Below, piece by piece: positions 25,895-34,488 of a DNA stretch of 64,000 bases. Positions within the stretch are counted from its first letter, which is position 1, and each line of letters starts with the position of its first letter. The stretch comes from Phenylobacterium sp. Root1290 (GTDB lineage: Bacteria; Pseudomonadota; Alphaproteobacteria; Caulobacterales; Caulobacteraceae): the NCBI RefSeq assembly GCF_001425305.1, contig NZ_LMEE01000002.1, positions 692,191 through 756,190 on the forward strand. Reading direction: 5' to 3'. Both the position numbers and the translations under genes were made by a program. Under the pieces are notes generated by a model that had not been told where the DNA came from, did no database searches, and saw only the letters and a list, made by a program, of their open reading frames with translations.

Positions 25895-26341
25895 TTATCC
25901 CTCGGCAGGCGCCGCCGCCGGACAGGTCTCGCTGATGCGCTTGGCCGTCGTGATGGCGTTGGCGCTCAGCGGCACACCGGCATAGGTGGTGCTGATCTTG
26001 GCGTTCATCATGAAGGTCGTGGGCGAGTAGGTCCCCGTCGCCTCGATGGCCGCCTTGCTGCCGTTCTTGGTGGCGCAGGCGCCCTTCAGCCGGATCTTGC
26101 CGTCCTTGAACACGCGGGTGGGATAGTCGCACTTGTAGTGGCGATTGGACGGCCCCATCACGAACTTCGACACCTCGGACGGGGTGATGCAGCGCCGCTC
26201 GGTCTTGGTCTGGCTGACGATCGCGGAGACCTTGTTCGTCACGTCCCAGTATCCAGGCAAGATGGTTTGCTCCTGCGCAGCGGCGGGAGCGGCCAGCAGC
26301 AGGCCGGCAGGGATCAGGGCGAGCAGGGCTTTACGGAGCAT
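25895..26341 (-). CDS. DUF3617-family exported protein
   Basis: 148 residues with a Sec signal peptide (MLRKALLALIPAGLLLAAPA, cleaved near AAAQ). The mature part begins LPGYWDVTNKVSAIV and has paired cysteines in RRCITPSEV, YKCDYP and GACATKNG, as in DUF3617. Function unknown, periplasmic. Divergent from the PPOX gene. Confidence 0.85.
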   Translation of the reverse strand: MLRKALLALIPAGLLLAAPAAAQEQTILPGYWDVTNKVSAIVSQTKTERRCITPSEVSKFVMGPSNRHYKCDYPTRVFKDGKIRLKGACATKNGSKAAIEATGTYSPTTFMMNAKISTTYAGVPLSANAITTAKRISETCPAAAPAEG

Positions 26342-26499
26342 ATCTTGCCTTTAGCGCATCAGGTTCGCGGCAAGCTAGCCGCATGCAGGTGACTGCATGC
26401 TGACAGGACCGGGCGCGACATCGTTCATCTTGGGATGACAGCGCGCCGGTTCAAGCGCATGTTTGCGAACAACTCTCAACAAGAACGGGGAGCAGAGGC

Positions 26500-27111
26500 A
26501 TGAAGACTCTCGATCTCGCGGGCATCGACGAGCTGTATCGTCCGCCCGGCAAGCTGGTGCTCGACAAGGTGCTGGATCATGTCGAGAAGCACGGCCGCGC
26601 CTTCATCGGCCTCTCGCCGTTCTGCGTCGTCAGCTCGGCCGGCTCTGACGGCGCGATCGACGTCTCGCCCCGCGGCGGCGAACCAGGCTTCGTGCACGTC
26701 AGCGAGGACGGCAAGACGCTCTACCTGCCCGACCGGCCAGGGAACAACCGGCTCGACACCATCCGCAACCTGCTGTCTGGCCCCGGCCGCATCGGGCTGA
26801 TGTTCATGATCCCCGGCTTCGACGACGTCCTGCGGGTCAACGGCAGCGCAACGGCCTCCGCCGACCCGGAGTTGCTCGCCAAATTCGTCGAGTTCGGCAA
26901 GACGCCGCGGCTGGTCGTGATGGTCGCCGTGGAAGAGGCCTTCCTGCATTGCCCCAAGGCGATCATGCGGGCGCGGCTATGGGAAGCCGAGGCGCAGGTC
27001 GAGCGCACCGCCCTGCCCTCCGGCGCGGAGATGATCTTCGACCAGCTCGACATGGGAAAGGTGCCCGTGCCGGACGAGCAGATCATCGCCAGCTACAAGG
27101 AGCAGCTCTAG
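26500..27111 (+). CDS. PPOX-type FMN-binding flavoprotein (MSMEG_1061-like)
   Basis: 203-residue pyridoxamine-5'-phosphate-oxidase-fold protein. FCVVSSAGSDGAIDVSPRGG is the FMN-phosphate region and YLPDRPGNNRLDTIRNLL the second strand pair, both typical of this FMN-dependent subfamily. True PNPOx activity is unlikely. Its stop codon and that of the convergent methyltransferase share the four-base palindrome CTAG at 27108-27111. Confidence 0.87.
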   Translation: MKTLDLAGIDELYRPPGKLVLDKVLDHVEKHGRAFIGLSPFCVVSSAGSDGAIDVSPRGGEPGFVHVSEDGKTLYLPDRPGNNRLDTIRNLLSGPGRIGLMFMIPGFDDVLRVNGSATASADPELLAKFVEFGKTPRLVVMVAVEEAFLHCPKAIMRARLWEAEAQVERTALPSGAEMIFDQLDMGKVPVPDEQIIASYKEQL

Positions 27112-28001
27112 CTGGCGGGCTTGACCAGCCGCAGGGTCATCCGGTCGCTCTCGCCGATGGCGTCGTAGGGCGCGCGGTCGAAATTCGGATCAGCCGGCTC
27201 GCCGCGCGGCGCGGTCAGCCGTACAGGCGGCAGGGTCCAGACCCCGAAGGGGTGGTCGCGCGTGTCGGATGCGTTGGCGTTGATCTCGCTGGTCTTGTCG
27301 AGGACGAAGCCGGCTTCCTGCGCCAAACGGACGACATAGGCTTCCTGCACGTAGCCGTCGGCGGCCAGTACGTCCTGCACTCCGCCGGGCGCGGCGCGGT
27401 GCTCCTCGATCCCCAGCACGCCGCCGGGCTTTAGGGCCGCGAACGCGTCCCGGAACGCCTTTTCGGCGATGCCGGCGGCCATCCAGTTGTGCAGGTTGCG
27501 GAGGAACAGCACCAGGTCGGCGCCGCCGGCCGGCGCCACGGGTCCGCTGGTCGGCCCGAAGGCGGTGATCTCGACGTCGCCGTAGATCTTCGGCTTGGCC
27601 TTCAAGCGAGCGCGGTAGGCCTCGACGATCTCGGTCGACGCCGGGTCGGCCGGCTCCAGGTTCGCCGCGATCAGCTTGCCTTTGTTGGCGGCCAGATAGG
27701 GCGCCAGGATGTCGGTGTACCAGCCGGCGCCGGGCCAGAATTCGACCACGGTCTGACCGGGCTTGAGGCCCCAGAATTCAAGTGTCTCGACCGGATGGCG
27801 CCAGGGATCGCGCGCCTTGTCGGCGGCGGGCCGCCACTCACCGGCGACGGCGTCCTGCAGCGTCATGTTCCGTGCGGCCTTGGCCGCTGGCGGCTTCGGC
27901 TCCGCCTCGCCCTTCCTGCCACAGGCCGCCAGCGCCAGAGCGCCGATCAAGGCGCCGCGACGCGAGAAGGAAGCCGCCGAAGTCGGAAGAACACGCCGCA
28001 T
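27108..28001 (-). CDS. Exported class I SAM-methyltransferase-like protein, paralogue 2
   Basis: 297 residues. The N-terminus has twin Arg in SFSRRGALIGALALAACG and a possible lipobox Cys, so it is exported by Tat and/or lipid-anchored. The rest is a methyltransferase-like fold: TVVEFWPGAGWYTDILAPYL as motif I and LKPGGVLGIEEHR. It shares most blocks with the next gene upstream (28069-28917), including HPFGVWTLPPVR and the end ESDRMTLR. Catalysis outside the cytosol would need SAM there, so the real activity is doubtful. Confidence 0.85.
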   Translation of the reverse strand: MRRVLPTSAASFSRRGALIGALALAACGRKGEAEPKPPAAKAARNMTLQDAVAGEWRPAADKARDPWRHPVETLEFWGLKPGQTVVEFWPGAGWYTDILAPYLAANKGKLIAANLEPADPASTEIVEAYRARLKAKPKIYGDVEITAFGPTSGPVAPAGGADLVLFLRNLHNWMAAGIAEKAFRDAFAALKPGGVLGIEEHRAAPGGVQDVLAADGYVQEAYVVRLAQEAGFVLDKTSEINANASDTRDHPFGVWTLPPVRLTAPRGEPADPNFDRAPYDAIGESDRMTLRLVKPAS

Positions 28002-28068
28002 GAAAATCTCGAAGTCACCACCGTCCCGAGCGGCTTACCTGACCCGGGACGATGGTCAAAGCGTGGCC

Positions 28069-28917
<849 letters not shown>

Positions 28918-29031
28918 CGAGCCTTCTGGTTGTTTCCTGGACGCGGCGGAGCCTAGAGACGCGCGCAGCGCTGGCAAGCCGACTTCAGCACTACCTGGCG
29001 AACCTTCGCAAAATTGTTGCTCCGGGCAGGT

Positions 29032-29060
29032 CTTGAACGGGGGAAATCGCCTCCCACCTA
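29032..29060 (+). promoter_or_regulatory. Candidate RpoH (sigma32) promoter of hsp20
   Basis: CTTGAA (29032-29037), a 15-base spacer and CCCACCTA (29053-29060) resemble the heat-shock sigma factor consensus. The predicted transcript start, near 29067, falls exactly before the first leader hairpin. Confidence 0.55.
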
Positions 29061-29065
29061 GACAA

Positions 29066-29172
29066 TCGAAGGCGCTGGGCATCCGGGCCTTCCGGACACA
29101 AGGCGAGGCCGATCTTGGCTCGCACGCGGTCCGACCCACGCAACCTTGCTTAAGCCAAGAAGGTACTTTCAC
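29066..29172 (+). promoter_or_regulatory. ROSE-like RNA thermometer in the hsp20 leader
   Basis: A leader of about 107 bases folds into hairpins: GAAGGC (29068-29073) with GCCTTC (29087-29092); CGAGGCC (29104-29110) with GGCTCG (29117-29122); and a last one where CCTTGCT (29144-29150) faces the ribosome-binding site AAGAAGG (29157-29163). In the last hairpin CCUU pairs with AAGG and the next G lies opposite a G, the non-canonical feature described for ROSE thermometers, whose hallmark is UUGCU or UCGCU opposite the Shine-Dalgarno. ROSE elements control small heat-shock genes in alphaproteobacteria. Confidence 0.65.
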
Positions 29173-29628
29173 ATGCGTACGATCGACTTCTCCCCCCTCT
29201 ATCGCTCTGTCGTCGGGTTTGACCGCCTGGCCTCGCTGCTGGAAACCGCCAGCGTCGACGCCGCGGCCGGCTATCCGCCCTACAACATCGAGCGCACCGA
29301 CGAGAACGCCTACCGCGTCGAGATCGCGGTCGCCGGCTTTCGTCCGGAAGAACTCAACATCGAGGTCAAGGAAAACCTCCTGACCGTCCAGGGCCGCAAG
29401 GCCGCCAACGACGACCAGCGCCAGTTCCTCCACCGCGGCCTGGCCGAGCGCAATTTCGAGCGCCGGTTCCAGCTTGCCGACTATGTGGTGGTGACCGAGG
29501 CCAAACTCGCCGACGGCCTGCTCTCCATCTCGCTGAAGCGTGAGCTGCCCGAGGCTCTGAAGCCCCGCACGATCGAGATCTCCACCTCGACGCCGGCCAA
29601 CCTGATCGAAGGCGAGAAAGCCGCCTAA
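29173..29628 (+). CDS. Hsp20-family small heat-shock protein
   Basis: 151-residue alpha-crystallin-type holdase. N-terminal MRTIDFSPLYRSVVGFDRLA is typical of alphaproteobacterial IbpA-like class A Hsp20. The alpha-crystallin domain runs about residues 36-128 with YRVEIAVAGF, LTVQGRK, LHRGLAERNFERRFQLAD and LADGLLSISL; the C-terminal IEI replaces the usual I-x-I. ATG 29173 follows AAGAAGG by nine bases. A frame-compatible ATG at 29146 lies within the thermometer hairpin and is rejected. Preceded by a heat-shock-like promoter. Confidence 0.95.
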   Translation: MRTIDFSPLYRSVVGFDRLASLLETASVDAAAGYPPYNIERTDENAYRVEIAVAGFRPEELNIEVKENLLTVQGRKAANDDQRQFLHRGLAERNFERRFQLADYVVVTEAKLADGLLSISLKRELPEALKPRTIEISTSTPANLIEGEKAA

Positions 29629-29658
29629 CCTCCCCCCTGAGGCGGCATCTAGCCCTCC

Positions 29659-29686
29659 GGGGCGGCGCAGCGACCTGCGCCGCCCC
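29659..29686 (+). terminator. Perfect 12-bp hairpin after hsp20
   Basis: GGGGCGGCGCAG and its exact complement enclose CGAC. It is followed by ACTTCCCC rather than a clean T run, so termination may be weak. A second hairpin follows at 29709. Confidence 0.6.
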
Positions 29687-29708
29687 ACTTCCCCTCCCAG
29701 ACTTCGCA

Positions 29709-29740
29709 GGGCGGCTCCGAAAGGCGCCGCCCTTCTTCTT
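29709..29740 (+). terminator. Second hairpin with T-rich tail after hsp20
   Basis: GGGCGGC and GCCGCCC (29726-29732) enclose a ten-base loop, then TTCTTCTT. Likely terminator of hsp20, just before the 3' end of the convergent crotonase gene. Confidence 0.65.
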
Positions 29741-29746
29741 GGCCGC

Positions 29747-30514
29747 TTAGAACGCCCCGTGACGCCCCTCGCCCGAAGCGAAGCGCCCCGCACCCTCCCG
29801 CGCTTCGCCGCTGGCGAGCGTCGCCCGTCCCAACTCGACTTCGAAGCGGGTCGCGCTCTCCCAGTCCATCGACCACTGCGCGATCGCCGAGGCGCGGTCG
29901 TTGCGCAGGCAGGCTTGAGGAAAGGCGCTGATCTGGGCGGCCAGATCCAGGGCGACCGCCAGGGCCTCGCCATTGGGCGCCAGCCGGTTGGCTAGGCCGA
30001 TCTCAAAAGCCTCCTGCGCGCTGACCGGCCGTCCGGTCAGGATCAGGTCCATCGCCCGCGAATGGCCGATCAGCCTGGGCAGGCGCACGGTGCCAAGATC
30101 GATCAACGGCACGCCAAACCGGCGGCAGAACACCCCGAACACGGCGTCCTGCGCCGCGACCCGCAGATCGCACCAGGCGGCGACTTCGAGACCGCCCGCG
30201 ACGGCGTGACCCTCGACCGCCGCGATGACCGGCTTGGAGAGCGCCAGGCGAGTGCAGCCCATTGGGCCAAGATCGCCGCCGACATGAACCGGGTTTCCAC
30301 GCCCCTCGCTGACGCCCTTCAGATCGGCGCCCGCACAGAAGGCCCCGCCCCTGCCTTGCAGCACGGCGACGTCCAGGCTGGCGTCGGCGTCGAAAGCCTT
30401 GAACGCGTCATAGAGCGCCTGGGCCGTGGCCCCGTCGACGGCGTTGCGGCGCTCGGGCCGCTCAATGGTGATGATGGCGGTCCGCTCGCGGACCTCGACG
30501 CTGACGGTTTGCAT
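29747..30514 (-). CDS. Enoyl-CoA hydratase/isomerase (crotonase) family protein
   Basis: 255-residue crotonase-fold enzyme acting on acyl-CoA thioesters. GGAFCAGADLKGVSEGR forms one half of the oxyanion hole and VEGHAVAGGLEVAAWCDLRVA the other. The position of the usual second catalytic Glu is occupied differently (FCRRFGVPLIDLGTVRL keeps the downstream Asp), so hydratase activity is not certain. Acyl-CoA role inferred from family. Confidence 0.9.
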   Translation of the reverse strand: MQTVSVEVRERTAIITIERPERRNAVDGATAQALYDAFKAFDADASLDVAVLQGRGGAFCAGADLKGVSEGRGNPVHVGGDLGPMGCTRLALSKPVIAAVEGHAVAGGLEVAAWCDLRVAAQDAVFGVFCRRFGVPLIDLGTVRLPRLIGHSRAMDLILTGRPVSAQEAFEIGLANRLAPNGEALAVALDLAAQISAFPQACLRNDRASAIAQWSMDWESATRFEVELGRATLASGEAREGAGRFASGEGRHGAF

Positions 30515-30576
30515 GATCGCCGCCTCCTTGCCTGGAGGCGACGATAGCGCGTTGCCCGAGCGTCAGCCCAAGGGCC

Positions 30577-31836
30577 TCAGATCACGTCTTCGAGGCCGCG
30601 CGCGCCCCACCTTTGGGCGTTGGTGAGATTGGCGGTCCGGACCATCGCGCTCGTGAAGTTGGCGCGGCTGAGGTCGGCGTCGACAAAGATCGCATGCCGG
30701 CAGTCGGCCCGCGCCAGGTCGGCGTTCTTCAACGTCGCCCCGGTCAGGTTGCACGGCAAGGTGCGGTCCGCGCCCAGCAGCAACGGCCCCATCTGGGCGT
30801 CGCGCAGGTCCGCGCCGGAGAGCTTGGCCCCGATCAGGCGGGCGCCGCGGAGGTCGGCGCGGCGGAGGTTGCAGTTGCGCAGGTCGGCGCCGTCGAGCTG
30901 GGCGCCCTGAAGCTGCACGCCCTCCATGTCGAGGCCGTAGAACACCGCGCCCTTGGCCGACAGCGCGGTCAGGTTGAAGCCGCGGATCGTCTCCAGCGCT
31001 CGCAGGTCGGCGTTGTCAAAGACGCTGGGTGTCCCCTCGGCGCCGCCGGTCTCGCACCACTTGGCGTGATCGCGGATCATGGTCTTGTAGGGCAGGTCCT
31101 GCACCGACTTGCCGACTGGGTCGTCGGTCAGCACGCCGCGCATGTCGGCCTGGGAGACGTTCCAGGCGAAGGTCTTCGCGCCGACCAGAATGACGTCGCG
31201 CATGTCCGCGCCAGCCAGGTCCGCGCCCGAAAGGTCGCAGCCCGCCATGTTGGCGCCCGACATGTTGGCTTGCTTGAGGTTGGCGCGCACCAGCTTGGCG
31301 TCCTTGAGGATCGCGTCGCTGAAATCGGCCTTGATCGCCATGACGCCCGACAGGCGCGAGCGCTCGAGGTTGGCGCCGGCCAGGATCGCCCCGGACGCCT
31401 CGCCCACGCGGTTGATGTGCTCCAGCACGCGCAGGCCCTTGTCGCGGTCGCCGACCGCGATCGAGCCCTCGCGCAGGTCGGCCTCGAACATGTCGGCGCC
31501 GGTCAGGTTGGCGCCGCGCAGGCACGCGCCGCGCAGGTCGGCCCGGCGCAGCGAGGCGTCGGTCATGTTGGCGTTCTGGAGGTCGGCGCCGAACAGGTTG
31601 GCGTGGTCGAGACGAACGCCCTGCATCTGGCAATCGGAGAGCACCGCGCCGGTCAGGTCGGCGTCGCAGAGGTTCTTGCCGCGCAGATCGAGGCCCGAGA
31701 GATCCTTCCAGGCGAACACAGCTCGCGCGCCGCCCGGCTTCGAGGTCCAGAGACGGTCATGTTTGGCGCAGACGGCGTCGAGCTCATGCTGATCGAGCCT
31801 GCGCAACTCCTGGGCGGGAGCGCTCTGGGCGGACAT
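30577..31836 (-). CDS. Pentapeptide-repeat protein
   Basis: 419 residues, mostly A(D/N)LxX pentapeptide repeats that should form right-handed quadrilateral beta helices. There are two repeat blocks (about 50-225 and 285-410) split by a segment around MIRDHAKWCETGG. The N-terminal LRRLDQHELDAVCAKHDRLW precedes the first block. Some family members mimic DNA and bind gyrase; nothing here shows that target. ATG 31836 (MSAQSAP) is preferred to 31848. It follows the deaminase gene by 80 bases. Confidence 0.9.
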   Translation of the reverse strand: MSAQSAPAQELRRLDQHELDAVCAKHDRLWTSKPGGARAVFAWKDLSGLDLRGKNLCDADLTGAVLSDCQMQGVRLDHANLFGADLQNANMTDASLRRADLRGACLRGANLTGADMFEADLREGSIAVGDRDKGLRVLEHINRVGEASGAILAGANLERSRLSGVMAIKADFSDAILKDAKLVRANLKQANMSGANMAGCDLSGADLAGADMRDVILVGAKTFAWNVSQADMRGVLTDDPVGKSVQDLPYKTMIRDHAKWCETGGAEGTPSVFDNADLRALETIRGFNLTALSAKGAVFYGLDMEGVQLQGAQLDGADLRNCNLRRADLRGARLIGAKLSGADLRDAQMGPLLLGADRTLPCNLTGATLKNADLARADCRHAIFVDADLSRANFTSAMVRTANLTNAQRWGARGLEDVI

Positions 31837-31916
31837 CGGAAACCCCACTGACTTTCAGCCACGATACTAGGCGCGCGTAATTAACACGCTCTTTCCGCAG
31901 CTTAGCTTGACCGTGG

Positions 31917-32360
31917 TTAATTTGCGGGGGGAACGTAGGTTTCGTAGAGGCCGGCGGCCTCGTCGGCGAGCACGCCAAGGCGTACTGGCACGCCGGCCGC
32001 GGCCAGCCGCTCGGCGCCCTGGCCGGACGCGTAGGGCGAGGCGTCCTCGCAGGCGACGACCACTTCGGAGACGCCGGCGCTCGCCAGCCGCTGGGAGCAG
32101 GATGCGGCGCCGGAGGAGCGGGCGCCGCACGGCTCGAGCGTCACATAGGCGATCGCGCCGCGCGCACGTTCGCCAGCAATTTCAATAGCCTGCTCTTCGG
32201 CATGCGGGCGCCCGCCCTTGCCGGTCACGCCCTCGCCGACAACCACGCCGTCCTTGACCAGCACGCAGCCGACGCTGGGGTTTTCCCCCGTCAGCCCGAC
32301 ATGGGTCCGCGCCAGGACGATGGCGCGGCGCATGTGCTGGAGGTCGGCGTCGGTGGTCAT
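31917..32360 (-). CDS. RibD-type cytidine/deoxycytidylate deaminase-family protein, stand-alone
   Basis: 147-residue zinc deaminase with the fold of the RibD N-terminal domain (riboflavin synthesis): [24 protein letters not shown], zinc ligand block PHAEEQAI, and [15 protein letters not shown]. The Cys-Cys spacing is one residue longer than in typical RibD (PCxxxxxxxxC) and no reductase domain follows. It might deaminate a nucleoside or a pterin-like compound. The gpmA stop overlaps its start by four bases. Confidence 0.85.
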   Translation of the reverse strand: MTTDADLQHMRRAIVLARTHVGLTGENPSVGCVLVKDGVVVGEGVTGKGGRPHAEEQAIEIAGERARGAIAYVTLEPCGARSSGAASCSQRLASAGVSEVVVACEDASPYASGQGAERLAAAGVPVRLGVLADEAAGLYETYVPPAN

Positions 32361-33070
32361 GCCGTCGGCGGCAGGGCCGTCGCGCGGGCTTCGTCGAGAT
32401 AGCGCGCGGAGACCGGCTTAAGGTTAGCGTCGAGCTCGATCAGCAGAGGATTTCCAGTGGGAATTTCAACGCCGATGACGCCCTCGTCGGACAGGCCGAA
32501 CAGCAGCTTCACAATCGCGCGTAGAGAGTTGCCGTGCGCCGCAACCAGCAGGGTCTCCCCGGCCTTCAGGTGCGGCGCGATCTCAGCGTCCCAATAGGGC
32601 TGCACGCGGTCGAGGGTGGTCTTCAGGCTCTCGGTGTCGGGCAGGACGGCGCCGGCGTAGCGGCGATCCTTGGCGAAATCGAACTCGCCGCCGGGGGCCA
32701 GCGGCGGCGGCGGCACATCATAGGAGCGGCGCCACACCTTGACCTGGTCGTCACCGTGCTTGGCGGCGGTCTCAGTCTTGTTGAGGCCGGTGAGGCCGCC
32801 GTAATGGCGCTCGTTCAGCCGCCAGTCCTTGGTCTCCGGCACGAACACCTGGCCGGCGGCGGTCAGCGCCAGCCAGAGGGTGCGGATGGCGCGGGTCAGG
32901 ACGGAGGTGTAGGCGCGGTCGATCTGCAGGCCGGCGGCCTTGATCAGCTCACCGCCCTTTTTGGCCTGGGCCTCGCCCTCGGCGGTCAGGTCGACGTCCA
33001 CCCAGCCGGTGAATCGGTCCTCGAGGTTCCATTGGCTCTGGCCGTGGCGAAGAAGGATCAAGGTGGGCAA
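32357..33070 (-). CDS. gpmA: 2,3-bisphosphoglycerate-dependent phosphoglycerate mutase
   Basis: Glycolytic enzyme interconverting 3- and 2-phosphoglycerate through a phosphohistidine. [12 protein letters not shown] carries the catalytic His; [18 protein letters not shown] and [15 protein letters not shown] hold the second His and substrate residues. 237 residues, full length. First gene of a coupled pair with the deaminase. Confidence 0.96.
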   Translation of the reverse strand: MPTLILLRHGQSQWNLEDRFTGWVDVDLTAEGEAQAKKGGELIKAAGLQIDRAYTSVLTRAIRTLWLALTAAGQVFVPETKDWRLNERHYGGLTGLNKTETAAKHGDDQVKVWRRSYDVPPPPLAPGGEFDFAKDRRYAGAVLPDTESLKTTLDRVQPYWDAEIAPHLKAGETLLVAAHGNSLRAIVKLLFGLSDEGVIGVEIPTGNPLLIELDANLKPVSARYLDEARATALPPTA

Positions 33071-33172
33071 GGGGCTATGCTCCGTCTGCTGGATGCTTGC
33101 GGGCTAAGGCCCGGGGCGCCAAGCGTCAAGGTCCGCTGGCCCCTGAGGGCGGCGCTGGCTATATGAGCGTGC

Positions 33173-33418
33173 ATGTCCGATCGCCTGTTCTTCCCCCTCG
33201 CCGCGATCCTGGCGCTGGCCATGGTGGCGCTGGCCGCTGTCTGGCCTCAGGGCCTGGGCGCCCGTTCGCCGGGGCCGTTCGGCCACACGCCGGTCCAGCA
33301 GACCGCCGAAGCCAAGGCCGCCATGAAGCGCGAGACCGAAGCCTCCGAGCAACGGCTGAAGGCCGCGCGCGAGGCCGTCGCCGACATCCAGGCCCAGAAG
33401 CTCAGCCCAACCCAATGA
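33173..33418 (+). CDS. Small single-pass membrane protein
   Basis: 81 residues, not recognised. One N-terminal hydrophobic helix (LFFPLAAILALAMVALAAVW), then a Gly/Pro stretch, then a charged helical C-terminus (EAKAAMKRETEASEQRLKAAREAVA) likely to form a short coiled coil outside the membrane. Its stop overlaps the kpsF start (ATGA), so it is coupled to the Kdo pathway gene. Confidence 0.75.
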   Translation: MSDRLFFPLAAILALAMVALAAVWPQGLGARSPGPFGHTPVQQTAEAKAAMKRETEASEQRLKAAREAVADIQAQKLSPTQ

Positions 33419-34395
33419 CGGACCCCGCCCAGATGACCAAGTTCGACGCCGTCGCCGTGGGCCGCCGGGTGCTGACCGCCGAAGCCGACGCCCTGCGACT
33501 GCAGGCCGACACCCTGGGCGAAGCCTTCGAGAAGGCGGTGGACCTGCTCCACGCCGCCAAGGGCCGGGTGATCTGCACCGGCATCGGCAAGTCGGGCCAC
33601 GTGGCCAAGAAGATCGCCGCCACCTTCGCCTCCACCGGCGCGCCGGCCTTCTTCGTCCACGCCAACGAGGCCAGCCACGGCGACCTGGGCATGATCGCCG
33701 AGGGCGACGTCATCCTGGCGCTGTCCAAGTCCGGCCAGAACCAGGAACTGGCCGACGTCATCGCCTATTCGCGGCGCTTCCACATTCCGCTGATCGCGCT
33801 CACCGCCTTCGCCGACAGCCCCCTGGGCCAGGCCGCCGACGTGGCGTTGCTGCTGGCCGACACCACCGAGGTCACCTCCGAGGTCAAGGCGCCGACCACC
33901 TCGACCACCCTGCAGATCGCCCTGGGCGACGCCCTGGCGGTGTCGCTGCTGGAGCGGCGCGGCTTCAGCGCCAAGGACTTCAAGATCTTCCACCCGGGCG
34001 GCAAGCTGGGCGCCATGCTGCGGACGGTCGGCGACCTGATGCACGGCAAGGCCGAACTGCCGCTGGTCCGCGAGGACACGCCGATGTCCGAAGCGCTGCT
34101 GGTGATGACGGAGAAGGCCTTCGGCATCGTCGGGGTGACCGACGCTGGCGGCGCGCTGAAGGGCGTCATCACCGACGGCGACCTGCGTCGCCATCTCGAC
34201 GGCCTGCTGACCCACACCGCGGGCGACGTCATGACCGCCGGACCCAAGAAGACCGCGCCGCCGCAGATGCTGGCCGCCGAGGCCCTGGCCCTGATGAGCG
34301 ACCCGCTGCCGATGGTCACGGTGCTGTTCGTGGTCGAGAACGGCCGTCCGGTGGGCATTCTGCGCGTTCACGACCTGGTTCGCGCCGGGGTCTGA
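33415..34395 (+). CDS. kpsF: Arabinose-5-phosphate isomerase
   Basis: Converts ribulose-5-phosphate to arabinose-5-phosphate, the first step toward Kdo. The SIS domain (about residues 30-190) has CTGIGKSGHVAKKIAATFAS and SASHGDLG-like ASHGDLGMIAEGD; two CBS domains fill the C-terminal 120 residues (VTDAGGALKGVITDGDLRR). ATG 33415 overlaps the preceding stop; the long upstream extension of the frame is not coding. Supplies substrate for the Kdo used by WaaA. Confidence 0.94.
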   Translation: MTDPAQMTKFDAVAVGRRVLTAEADALRLQADTLGEAFEKAVDLLHAAKGRVICTGIGKSGHVAKKIAATFASTGAPAFFVHANEASHGDLGMIAEGDVILALSKSGQNQELADVIAYSRRFHIPLIALTAFADSPLGQAADVALLLADTTEVTSEVKAPTTSTTLQIALGDALAVSLLERRGFSAKDFKIFHPGGKLGAMLRTVGDLMHGKAELPLVREDTPMSEALLVMTEKAFGIVGVTDAGGALKGVITDGDLRRHLDGLLTHTAGDVMTAGPKKTAPPQMLAAEALALMSDPLPMVTVLFVVENGRPVGILRVHDLVRAGV

Positions 34396-34439
34396 CGATC
34401 GTCACGAAACGGACGGCCAAGGTTCGCGTTCGCATGGTC

Positions 34440-34459
34440 TTAAGGTCTACGGGCCTTAA
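34440..34459. promoter_or_regulatory. Inverted repeat upstream of the phosphohexomutase gene
   Basis: TTAAGG and CCTTAA separated by eight bases, 29 bases before the ATG at 34489. AT-rich half-sites in GC-rich DNA suggest a promoter or operator; I cannot name the regulator. The half-sites contain TTAA, but the spacing does not fit the CtrA box. Confidence 0.4.
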
Positions 34460-34488
34460 AGAGCCACGACAGAGATAACGGAGTTACG

